Source: UKL13-3 sp040387195
Lineage (GTDB): Bacteria; Bacteroidota; Bacteroidia; UKL13-3
Length of the DNA stretch: 64,000 nucleotides
Direction of reading: 5' to 3'
Assembly: GCA_040387195.1 (NCBI GenBank)
Contig: JAZKEF010000001.1
Coordinates: 292,074-356,073, forward strand
This document shows positions 43,678-50,999 of this stretch, in pieces. Below the pieces are notes generated by a model. It was not told the origin of the DNA. It saw only the letters and a program-made list of their open reading frames with translations, and made no database searches. Within the stretch, counting starts at the first letter, position 1; each line of letters begins with the position of its first letter. A program made the translations under genes and the position numbers.

Positions 43678-46600
43678 ATGAAACCAATCACCGAAGACCA
43701 TATAGAAACCATAGCCATCGAAATACTCCAATCTATGGGTTGGGGATATATCCATGGTTTGGCTGTTGCACCCGGTGCCGAGCTCTCGGAACGGGAGAGT
43801 TACGAGCAAATTGTATTGGTGGATCGTTTGCGCAAAGCGGTTTCTATCTTAAATCCGGATATTCCGGAAGGCGCGCGGGAACAAGCTATTCAAAAAGTAC
43901 TCCGCATATACTCACCGGAGTTATTGCACAACAATGAAACGTTTCATCTACTCCTTGTTGAGAAAGTAAAGATTCCATACCAGCAAGATGGTTTTGAACG
44001 CAGCTATGAAGTAGCACTAGTAGATTTCGGGGATACCCTGAACAACGAGTTTTTATGTGTGAACCAATACACCATCGTTGAGAAAAACCAGAACAAACGT
44101 CCCGATGTATTGCTCTTTGTAAATGGTTTGCCACTTGTAGTAATCGAACTCAAAAACGCTGCTGACGAAAAAGCAACACTCCGAAAGGCGTTCGATCAAT
44201 TGCAAACATACAAAGCCACCATACCAAGCTTGTTTACTTACAATGCTATTTGTGTGATATCGGATGGATTGGAATGTAAAGCAGGAAGTCTTTCTGCAGG
44301 TTTCAGTCGTTACATGACGTGGAAAACAATTGATGGCACAATAGAAGCATCGCGATTTACACCGCAACTGGAGGTGTTGCTCAAAGGCATGATGAATCCG
44401 GCAACCTTCCTGGATTTGTTACGTAATTTTATAGTTTTTGAAAAGAGCAAAAAGGAAGATTCGAAAACGGGTCTTACACAAATAGAAACAGTCAAAAAAC
44501 TAGCCGCTTATCATCAATACTATGCGGTAAACCGGGCAGTGCAATCATCCATTATTGCTGCAGGAGAAAAGGGCAATAAAAAGGGAGGCGTTGTTTGGCA
44601 TACTCAAGGTTCGGGCAAAAGTTTAAGTATGGTGTTTTATTCGGGAAAGCTCATCACTGCTCCCGAAATGAGGAATCCAACAATCTTAGTAATCACCGAC
44701 CGAAATGATTTGGACGATCAGTTGTTCGATACGTTTGCGGGCTCTAAACAATTGCTCCGGCAAGAGCCTGTTCAGGCAAGAGACCGTAATCATTTAAAAG
44801 AATTGCTCAAAGTATCCAGTGGAGGCATTGTATTTACAACCATCCAAAAGTTTTTACCCGATGCTTCCATTAGTTCATCCTACGAACAATTAACAGATAG
44901 ACGAAACGTGGTAGTAATAGCCGATGAGGCTCACCGAACGCAATACGGTTTTGAGGCTTCCATTAAAGATATAAAAGACAAAGAGACCAAAGAAAACATA
45001 GGCAAGCGCATAGCTTACGGTTTTGCAAAATACATGCGCGATGCTTTACCCAATGCTACCTACATTGGTTTCACAGGAACGCCCATTGAAAGTACTGATA
45101 TTAATACCCCACAAGTATTCGGGCAGTATGTAGATGTGTATGATATTTCGCAAGCCGTTGCCGATGGTGCTACTGTGCGCATTTATTATGAAAGCCGTTT
45201 GGCCAAAGTAAATTTAGATGAAGACGGCAAACGCCTGATAGAAGAGTTTGATGCCGAACTCGAACAGGATGAAGAAATAACCGGCAAGCAGAAGGCCAAG
45301 GCCAAATGGACAAAACTGGAAGCCATTGTGGGCAATGCTGAGCGGATAAAGAATCTTGCAAAAGATATTGTAAACCATTCAGAACAACGCCAACAGGTAT
45401 TTGACGGAAAAGGAATGATAGTGGCCATGAGCCGTAGAATTGCAGCTGACCTGTACAAAGAAATTATCGCATTAAGGCCCGAATGGCATAATGAGGACTT
45501 AAACAAAGGAGTTATAAAAGTGGTAATGACTTCCACCAGTGCTGATGGTCCCGAAATGCAACGCCACAATACCACTAAGCAAGAGCGAAAAAATTTGGCC
45601 GAGCGAATGAAAGACCCTTCCGATCCGTTGCGATTGGTAATTGTAAGGGATATGTGGCTAACCGGGTTTGATGCTCCATGCCTGCACACACTCTATATCG
45701 ATAAACCCATGAGAGGACATAACCTCATGCAGGCGATAGCCAGGGTGAATCGTGTTTTTAAAGATAAACCCGGAGGTTTGGTAGTCGACTACCTAGGCAT
45801 TGCTACCGATTTAAAGAAGGCTTTATCTTTTTATTCTGCTGCAGGTGGAAAAGGTCAACCAACATTAGAATTGGAACAGGCACTTGCCCTAATGGAGGAA
45901 AAATTCGAAATCGTTCAACAGTTTTTTAACGAAGAAGCCAAAACACATAATGATATTCTTGCTGAAGAACCAAGAGCATATTATATAAATAGCTTTCGAT
46001 TTAATTATAAACGCTTTTTCAATGTTGAGCCGCAAGAAAAAATGTCAATCATTCTGCAATCCGAAGAGCATATTTTAGGATTACAGGAGGGTAAAAACCG
46101 ATTCATAAGAGAGGTAACTTTGTTAAGTCAAGCCTTTGCTCTATCCATTCCACATGAAAGAGCTATGGAGCTCAAAGACGACATTGCTTTCTTTCAAGCA
46201 GTAAAAGCACGGCTACAAAAATTTGAGGGTGTTGGAACCGGCAAATCAGATATTGAAATAGAAACAGCAATAAAACAAATTGTAGACGAAGCATTAAGTT
46301 CAGATCGTGTAATTGATATTTTTGAAGCTGCCGGAATTGACAAGCCCGAGATCTCAGGATTGGAAGTTCTATCGGATGAATTCCTTTTAGAAGTAAAGGG
46401 AATGAAACATCAAAACCTGGCTTTTGAGCTATTGAAAAAGCTATTGAATGACGAAATAAAAATGCGGGCTAACACCAATTTTGTGAAAAGCAAAAAGCTG
46501 TTGGCAATGTTAGAAGGAGCCATTAAACGGTACCAAAATAATTTACTCACCACTGCCGAAATCATTCAGGAACTAATCAATATAGCAAAAGAAATAAGAG

Positions 46601-46917
46601 AGGCCGACAAAGAAGGAGAAAGACTAGGCCTTACGAATGATGAAGTTGCCTTTTATAATGCATTAGAAATAAACGACAGTGCGGTAATGGTTTTAGGCGA
46701 TGACCAACTCAAAGAAATAGCCAGAGAAATTACCGATAAAGTGCGAGCAAATGCAACTATTGATTGGACCATCAGAGAAAGTGCAAGAGCCCGTTTAATG
46801 GTAATTGTGAAGCGTACTTTAACTAAGTGGGGATATCCTCCCGATAAACAAGCGAAAGCAATTGAAACTGTTTTAAAACAAGCTGAGCTTATGGCAGAAT
46901 TTTTCACAGAACAATAA
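43678..46917 (+). CDS. hsdR: Type I restriction endonuclease motor/nuclease subunit
   Basis: A 1,079-aa protein of normal HsdR length. N-terminal nuclease with D143 (RPDVLLFVNG) and E157-L-K159 (VVIELKNA). SF2 motor: Walker A HTQGSGKS (308-315), DEAH box (D416, IADEAHRTQYG), motif III YIGFTGTPIES, motif VI LMQAIARVNRVFKD. The C-terminal helical part (residues ~750-1079) binds the methylase complex. With hsdM and the MntA-HsdS fusion it makes a full type I enzyme that translocates DNA and cuts at a distance. It starts directly after the mrr stop and ends the operon. Confidence 0.98.
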   Translation: MKPITEDHIETIAIEILQSMGWGYIHGLAVAPGAELSERESYEQIVLVDRLRKAVSILNPDIPEGAREQAIQKVLRIYSPELLHNNETFHLLLVEKVKIPYQQDGFERSYEVALVDFGDTLNNEFLCVNQYTIVEKNQNKRPDVLLFVNGLPLVVIELKNAADEKATLRKAFDQLQTYKATIPSLFTYNAICVISDGLECKAGSLSAGFSRYMTWKTIDGTIEASRFTPQLEVLLKGMMNPATFLDLLRNFIVFEKSKKEDSKTGLTQIETVKKLAAYHQYYAVNRAVQSSIIAAGEKGNKKGGVVWHTQGSGKSLSMVFYSGKLITAPEMRNPTILVITDRNDLDDQLFDTFAGSKQLLRQEPVQARDRNHLKELLKVSSGGIVFTTIQKFLPDASISSSYEQLTDRRNVVVIADEAHRTQYGFEASIKDIKDKETKENIGKRIAYGFAKYMRDALPNATYIGFTGTPIESTDINTPQVFGQYVDVYDISQAVADGATVRIYYESRLAKVNLDEDGKRLIEEFDAELEQDEEITGKQKAKAKWTKLEAIVGNAERIKNLAKDIVNHSEQRQQVFDGKGMIVAMSRRIAADLYKEIIALRPEWHNEDLNKGVIKVVMTSTSADGPEMQRHNTTKQERKNLAERMKDPSDPLRLVIVRDMWLTGFDAPCLHTLYIDKPMRGHNLMQAIARVNRVFKDKPGGLVVDYLGIATDLKKALSFYSAAGGKGQPTLELEQALALMEEKFEIVQQFFNEEAKTHNDILAEEPRAYYINSFRFNYKRFFNVEPQEKMSIILQSEEHILGLQEGKNRFIREVTLLSQAFALSIPHERAMELKDDIAFFQAVKARLQKFEGVGTGKSDIEIETAIKQIVDEALSSDRVIDIFEAAGIDKPEISGLEVLSDEFLLEVKGMKHQNLAFELLKKLLNDEIKMRANTNFVKSKKLLAMLEGAIKRYQNNLLTTAEIIQELINIAKEIREADKEGERLGLTNDEVAFYNALEINDSAVMVLGDDQLKEIAREITDKVRANATIDWTIRESARARLMVIVKRTLTKWGYPPDKQAKAIETVLKQAELMAEFFTEQ

Positions 46918-47013
46918 GTCTCTAATGTTCGCCCGAACTTACGGTTTGTGAGAATTCAAAAATGCTATCCAAATGAACCGCAGAAATACTAAAAAGCCCT
47001 TAACTTAGTTCCT

Positions 47014-47625
47014 ATGAAACCCGGATTGAATCTGTCTTTACTATCGGTTGTGCTTGCCATCACACTCCTCCTGTCCTCATGCAGCAGCAATCTATTTACA
47101 GGTGCTAAGTTTGGGTACCGCCATAAAGTAAAAGCCGGCAAACAGCTTCAAACAACAGTGGCCAAACAACACCAAACTGTTTCAATTATACAAAACCAGG
47201 AACCTGCCGTGTTAATAGATGAAAATCCCACAGCAGGAATACTTACAGACAATACCATCGCCATCTCCCTTGCTCCCCCAAAAGTACAAGCAAGCGTGTT
47301 GGCAGAAACAACAACGCATACATCTGAAACTATCATACATAACCCCACAAAAGTCCCTAACGTTCCTCCGGAAAAGGATAATTCGTTTGAAGGTTTTGCC
47401 ACTGCAGGATTTGTGTTCTCCCTGATAGGGCTTTTTTTCCTGGCAACATATCTGGGGTGGATGATTGGGATCCTCGGAATGCTCTTCTGTGTTATTGCAC
47501 TCAGTAGGATAGCTAAAAATGGAAAAAAAGGTGTGGGGTTGGCGGTAGCCGGCATCATTATATTTATTACTATGGTTACACTTATTATAATTTTACTGCG
47601 GGTTGCTATGAGCAGTGGCGGATAG
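47014..47625 (+). CDS. Lipoprotein with DUF4190-like membrane domain
   Basis: A 203-aa protein: lipoprotein signal with lipobox (VVLAITLLLSSCSSN), a polar, low-complexity middle rich in Thr/Gln/Pro (residues 25-120), and two C-terminal membrane helices (FATAGFVFSLIGLFFLATYL, IGILGMLFCVIALSRI) with Gly-rich turns (NGKKGVGLAVAGIII), then a third helix. The helix pair with GIILGxI..ALxRI..NG..KGxGLA.AGII is typical of DUF4190. Function unknown; envelope protein. Follows the restriction operon after 96 bp and may be read by its own promoter. Confidence 0.75.
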   Translation: MKPGLNLSLLSVVLAITLLLSSCSSNLFTGAKFGYRHKVKAGKQLQTTVAKQHQTVSIIQNQEPAVLIDENPTAGILTDNTIAISLAPPKVQASVLAETTTHTSETIIHNPTKVPNVPPEKDNSFEGFATAGFVFSLIGLFFLATYLGWMIGILGMLFCVIALSRIAKNGKKGVGLAVAGIIIFITMVTLIIILLRVAMSSGG

Positions 47626-47653
47626 TCCCTTTCTCTTTTACCCTGCTACCCGC

Positions 47654-47762
47654 TGTATGAAGTTTACAACTTCATACACTATACACAAGCAAGTCTGTGA
47701 CTTGCCACTATGCAAGTTGCAAACTTGCCAACGTTTCTGCTGTGAAGTTGCAAACTTCACAG
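47654..47762. repeat. Four-hairpin intergenic element, copy C
   Basis: TATGAAG..CTTCATA; GCAAGTC-TGT-GACTTGC; GCAAGTT..AACTTGC; CTGTGAAGTT-GCA-AACTTCACAG. Differs from copy D at only about four of ~110 positions. It lies 90 bp upstream of the higB-like gene. Confidence 0.85.
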
Positions 47763-47806
47763 AGCGGAGTCGAAGCCACTGATAATGTAACTAAAAGCTA
47801 AAACAC

Positions 47807-47837
47807 TTGTTTCCTAATTGGGAAATTTTTACCTTTG
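47807..47837 (+). promoter_or_regulatory. Promoter with internal operator, higBA-like module
   Basis: TTG 47807-47809, 20-nt spacer, TACCTTTG 47830-47837. Inside the spacer is the inverted repeat TTTCC-N6-GGAAA (47810-47825), a fitting place for autorepression by the XRE antitoxin. Confidence 0.65.
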
Positions 47838-47851
47838 ATGAAAAATTGTAA

Positions 47852-48199
47852 ATGAAACCCCATTTTGACATTGAATTGCTCCCGGAGGCTGTTGAATTCT
47901 TAGAAAAGTTGGACTATAAGACCAGAGAAAAGATTTACTATAACCTCAAAAAATCTCAATTTGTTAATGACAATGAACTTTTCAAAAAGCTGAATGATTC
48001 AATTTGGGAATTCAGAACACTCTATAATAGTAAAGCTTACAGGCTTTTTTCTTTCTGGGACAAGATTAATGGTAAGGACACTATAGTCATTGCAACCCAC
48101 GGAATATTAAAAAAGACCCAAAAGACTCCTCTAAAGGAAATCAAAAAGGCCGAAGACATAAGAGAACAGTATTTAGAACACAAGAATAAAAAGAAATAA
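47852..48199 (+). CDS. RelE/HigB-superfamily toxin (Gp49-like)
   Basis: A 115-aa basic protein of the Gp49/HigB group of ribosome-dependent mRNA interferases: FDIELLPEAVEFLEKLDYKT (N-terminal helices), ELFKKLNDSIWEFRTLYNSK, AYRLFSFWDKINGKDTIVIA, then the family signature HGILKKTQKTPLKEIKKAED. Toxin-first order with an XRE antitoxin 2 nt downstream is the HigBA arrangement. Promoter and operator lie just upstream, and the module is bracketed by element copies C and D. Confidence 0.92.
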   Translation: MKPHFDIELLPEAVEFLEKLDYKTREKIYYNLKKSQFVNDNELFKKLNDSIWEFRTLYNSKAYRLFSFWDKINGKDTIVIATHGILKKTQKTPLKEIKKAEDIREQYLEHKNKKK

Positions 48200-48201
48200 C
48201 T

Positions 48202-48504
48202 ATGGCAGATAAACTTAAAACAGTATCACTTGACACAATGATTGACAAACACATTGGGAAACGTGGCACTAAAAATCGTGACTCTTTTGAAAACGAGTTG
48301 CGCATTGATTTGTTAGGACAAGCTATAAAACAGGCTCGACAAGAACGTCATCTGACTCAAGAACAACTTGGTGAACTTGTTGGTGTACAAAAAGCTCAAA
48401 TCTCTAAAATAGAGAACAGTGTAAAAAATGCGCGTTTTGAAACCATCTTAAAAGTATTTGAAGCTCTGGGTGCTAAGGTGAACTTTATCGTGGAGCTCGC
48501 CTAA
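48202..48504 (+). CDS. XRE-family antitoxin (HigA-like)
   Basis: A 100-aa protein with a lambda-repressor-type helix-turn-helix (IKQARQERHLTQEQLGELVG, VQKAQISKIENSVKNARF, ETILKVFEALGAKVNFIVEL). It starts 2 nt after the toxin stop, so the two are translated together. It should neutralise the toxin and repress the promoter at 47807-47837 by binding the TTTCC-N6-GGAAA repeat. N-terminal ~35 residues (DTMIDKHIGKRGTKNRDSFE) form the likely toxin-binding arm. Confidence 0.93.
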   Translation: MADKLKTVSLDTMIDKHIGKRGTKNRDSFENELRIDLLGQAIKQARQERHLTQEQLGELVGVQKAQISKIENSVKNARFETILKVFEALGAKVNFIVELA

Positions 48505-48534
48505 CAACATCACGCATCGCATATCCAGAGCCCG

Positions 48535-48644
48535 CTGTATGAAGTTTGCAACTTCATACACTGTACACAAGCAAGTCTGTGACTTGCCACAATGCAAGTT
48601 GCAAACTTGCCAACGTTTCTTCTGTGAAGTTGCAAACTTCACAG
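48535..48644. repeat. Four-hairpin intergenic element, copy D
   Basis: Near-identical to copy C (same four hairpins), in direct orientation, 31 bp after the antitoxin stop. Copies C and D therefore enclose the toxin-antitoxin module. Confidence 0.85.
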
Positions 48645-48686
48645 AGCGATTGTTATCTTAGATTGGAATATAAATCCATCCGGATC

Positions 48687-50018
48687 ATGCAACACCGCAT
48701 CATACATACCATAACCCGCTCAGCAATTATGCTATCATTGCTCCTGTTGGTGAATCCGGCAATAGCTCAGCGCCCCAACATCATTTACATCATGACGGAT
48801 GATATGGGATATGGAGATCTGAGTTGTTACGGGAACAAAAACTTCAGCACTCCCAACCTCGACAAACTTGCATCACAAGGGGTGAAATTTGTGAACGCCT
48901 ATGCTGCCGCTCCTGTTTGCACTCCTACCCGCACAGCACTCATGACCGGTCGCTATCCTTCCAGGTTGCCTCTTGGGTTGCTGGAGCCGCTCCGCAATAT
49001 CTCCAAAGACACTCCTTTTGGATTAACAAAGGACATTCCTTCCTTAGGTCTCCTGATGAAAGCAAGCGGTTACGAAACGGTACTCATCGGGAAATGGCAT
49101 TTAGGTTTTAAACCGCAGCACAGTCCAACCCAAAACGGGTTCGATTATTTCTTCGGCATCCACAGTGGCGGAGCTGATTACATTTCACACAGAGGCGAAA
49201 AGGGATCCAAGCCTCACACATATGATCTGTATGAAAATGATTCGTTAGCATATACAGAAGGTTACCTCACGGAGCTGTTCTCACAAAAAGCAGTCTCCTT
49301 CATCCACCAACAACACACTAAACCTTTCCTGTTAATGGTAACCTACAATGCCCCGCACTGGCCATGGCAGGGACCAACGGATGTAGCCTATCCCGATTCA
49401 ATGGACTTTACAACAGGTGGTTCTCCGGCTGTGTATGCTGACATGATGAAAAGTCTGGATGATGGCGTTGGAAACATCATGAAGGCGTTGAATGAATCAC
49501 ACCTGGACAGCAATACCATCGTCATCTTCACAAATGATAATGGTGGCGAGATATATTCCAACACCGGAGGATTATCCAATACGAAAATGACCCTATGGGA
49601 AGGCGGCATCAGAGTGCCGGCTTTTGTAAGATGGCCGGGCAACATTAAGGCAGGCACCACCACACAACAAGTGGCCATCACCATGGACTGGACTGCTACC
49701 ATGCTGAAAGCGGGCGGTGCTAAGATTGATCAAAACTTTCCATTGGATGGTATTGACCTGATGCCGGTGCTGACCGGAAAACAAAAAACAATAGACCGCA
49801 CTCTTTACTGGAGAACCTTTCAACGAAGCAAACACAAAGCAGTGCGGGAGGGTAATTGGAAATACCTGAAAGATGAAAAAGGTGAATACCTGTTTAACAT
49901 AACCACTGACCCGGCCGAAAAAAACGACCTAAAGGCAACCGAGAAAAAGCGTTTTGTGAAGATGAAAGTAAAACTAGCTGAATGGGAAAAAAGTGTTTTG
50001 ACACCGGTACCGCTATAG
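48687..50018 (+). CDS. Secreted sulfatase (formylglycine type)
   Basis: A 443-aa arylsulfatase-family hydrolase with signal peptide (RSAIMLSLLLLVNPAIAQ). Metal-binding Asp pair in NIIYIMTDDMGYGDLSCYG; the formylglycine motif C-x-P-x-R is C78-TPTRTALMTGRYPSRL; further family blocks are IGKWHLGFKPQHSPTQNGFD, NAPHWPWQGP, VIFTNDNGGEIYSNTGGL and WEGGIRVPAFVRWPG. It removes sulfate from sulfated sugars; substrate unknown. No anaerobic or aerobic FGly-maturing enzyme is in the window. Start 48687 is chosen over 48546, whose first 45 codons are just the hairpin element copy D read through. Confidence 0.93.
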   Translation: MQHRIIHTITRSAIMLSLLLLVNPAIAQRPNIIYIMTDDMGYGDLSCYGNKNFSTPNLDKLASQGVKFVNAYAAAPVCTPTRTALMTGRYPSRLPLGLLEPLRNISKDTPFGLTKDIPSLGLLMKASGYETVLIGKWHLGFKPQHSPTQNGFDYFFGIHSGGADYISHRGEKGSKPHTYDLYENDSLAYTEGYLTELFSQKAVSFIHQQHTKPFLLMVTYNAPHWPWQGPTDVAYPDSMDFTTGGSPAVYADMMKSLDDGVGNIMKALNESHLDSNTIVIFTNDNGGEIYSNTGGLSNTKMTLWEGGIRVPAFVRWPGNIKAGTTTQQVAITMDWTATMLKAGGAKIDQNFPLDGIDLMPVLTGKQKTIDRTLYWRTFQRSKHKAVREGNWKYLKDEKGEYLFNITTDPAEKNDLKATEKKRFVKMKVKLAEWEKSVLTPVPL

Positions 50019-50025
50019 GGACCTG

Positions 50026-50052
50026 CTGTTTGAAGTTTGCAACTTCGAACAG
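50026..50052. repeat. Hairpin element, partial copy E (first hairpin only)
   Basis: CTGTTTGAAGTTTGCAACTT then CGAACAG, 8 bp after the sulfatase stop and 44 bp before the RelE/ParE-like toxin gene. Confidence 0.65.
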
Positions 50053-50095
50053 TGAAAGGAAACAAAAAAGGTTGCGACAAGCAACCTCATTATTA

Positions 50096-50398
50096 TTATT
50101 TCTTTCGCTTAGCATGCCGTTTACCGGGATGTCTCCGAACATTAATAAAACGGTAAACAACTACACTCAAATCTATGATTTCAAAAACTACTAAATATGG
50201 AAATTTCTCAAGAAGTGCATGTCTGAATTTCTTGCCCTGTTTCTGATAACCTTCCGGATTCTTCAAAACTCGATTTACAGTGCGTTCCCAATCTAAGAAC
50301 AGCTGCATTTCCAATCCGGAACGCTGAGTGAAATAATAATCTCCTGCCTCCTCTATTTCCCCATATACTTCTTCGAGGATATGTAAGCTGTATTTCAT
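50096..50398 (-). CDS. RelE/ParE-type toxin
   Basis: A 100-aa basic protein with the ParE/RelE layout: YSLHILEEVYGEIEEAGDYY, FTQRSGLEMQLFLDWERTVN, YQKQGKKFRHALLEKFPYLV, VFEIIDLSVVVYRFINVRRH, ending in a basic tail (PGKRHAKRKK). The R..LL.KFPY.V.FEI...V.V....RR.P block is typical. It overlaps the upstream antitoxin gene by 4 nt (minus strand), so the pair is coupled. ParE (gyrase) and RelE (mRNA) targets cannot be told apart here. Confidence 0.88.
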   Translation of the reverse strand: MKYSLHILEEVYGEIEEAGDYYFTQRSGLEMQLFLDWERTVNRVLKNPEGYQKQGKKFRHALLEKFPYLVVFEIIDLSVVVYRFINVRRHPGKRHAKRKK

Positions 50399-50640
50399 GA
50401 AGTGTAACGCTTGGTAAAGCGCTTACGCATTTCACCCATAGTAATGGTCTTTGTTTTCCCTGCTTTGTAAGCCTTACTCCGACCTTCAATAATCTTCATA
50501 TCCTCATCGCTCAATTCAAAGTCAGAAGACTCCGTTTTCTCTGCATGGTTAACAATGGTATACAGAGCCTCCAAAAGAGATTTGTCTGTAATACCTGCAA
50601 TAGCTTTGGTCAATTCAGTTTTTAAAATACTGGTCGTCAT
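50395..50640 (-). CDS. Antitoxin partner of the RelE/ParE-type toxin
   Basis: An 81-aa acidic protein (MTTSILKTELTKAIAGITDK, SLLEALYTIVNHAEKTESSD, FELSDEDMKIIEGRSKAYKA, GKTKTITMGEMRKRFTKRYT). The first half is helical, and the second has the FELSDED...LE.R...Y..G......EE...R pattern of addiction-module antitoxins that wrap the toxin. No classical HTH is evident, so DNA binding would be through the N-terminal part. A -7 box lies 21 nt upstream. Confidence 0.85.
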   Translation of the reverse strand: MTTSILKTELTKAIAGITDKSLLEALYTIVNHAEKTESSDFELSDEDMKIIEGRSKAYKAGKTKTITMGEMRKRFTKRYTS

Positions 50641-50660
50641 GATTGTTTAATTTCCTAATC

Positions 50661-50668
50661 CAAAGATA
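50661..50668 (-). promoter_or_regulatory. -7 element of the second toxin-antitoxin pair
   Basis: Minus-strand TATCTTTG (plus CAAAGATA), full match to TANNTTTG; a TTG lies only 15 nt upstream of it. Confidence 0.5.
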
Positions 50669-50720
50669 CATATTTCCATTACACAATGAAATCCCATGTA
50701 TGCATTACCATAGGCCCCGC

Positions 50721-50773
50721 TGTTTGAGGTTTGCAACTTCAACCAGTGTACACAAGCAAGTCTGTGACTTGCA
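50721..50773. repeat. Hairpin element, partial copy F (hairpins 1 and 2)
   Basis: TGTTTGAGGTTTGCAACTTC ... then GCAAGTC-TGT-GACTTGC; the other two hairpins are missing. Copies E and F flank the RelE/ParE pair. Confidence 0.7.
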
Positions 50774-50869
50774 CCCTCTATCCGGTAATCTGCATCCGTT
50801 TATCATTCCGGAGGTCTAGTTCGATGAACTCACTATGACATGCCTCACATCAAGTATCCTGCTATCTAC

Positions 50870-50932
50870 CATCCAACCTCCAGCATCGAGCATCCAGTAT
50901 CGAGCATCCAGTATCCAGTATCGAGTATACCC
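50870..50932. repeat. Short tandem CCAGTATCGAGCAT-like repeats
   Basis: ATCCAGTAT, ATCGAGCAT and similar nine-base units alternate in the spacer downstream of rpoC. Confidence 0.6.
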
Positions 50933-50943
50933 AGCGCAGTTAA

Positions 50944-50979
50944 AACAAAAAAAGGTCCCGAGTAATACCCGGGACCTTT
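50944..50979 (-). terminator. Terminator of the rpoBC operon
   Basis: On the minus strand AAAGGTCCCG / CGGGACCTTT with an 9-nt loop, followed by a T run (plus A run at 50945-50953), 21 nt after the rpoC stop. Confidence 0.88.
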
Positions 50980-50999
50980 ACAATATACTAAGGTTAGAA

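Noticed and set aside
48546..48686. 47-codon N-terminal extension of the sulfatase
   Set aside because: Those codons are hairpin element copy D; the signal peptide begins at or after 48687.
31278..50773. CRISPR array formed by the repeated hairpin elements
   Set aside because: Copies are 110 bp, far apart, with genes between them and no regular spacers or cas genes.
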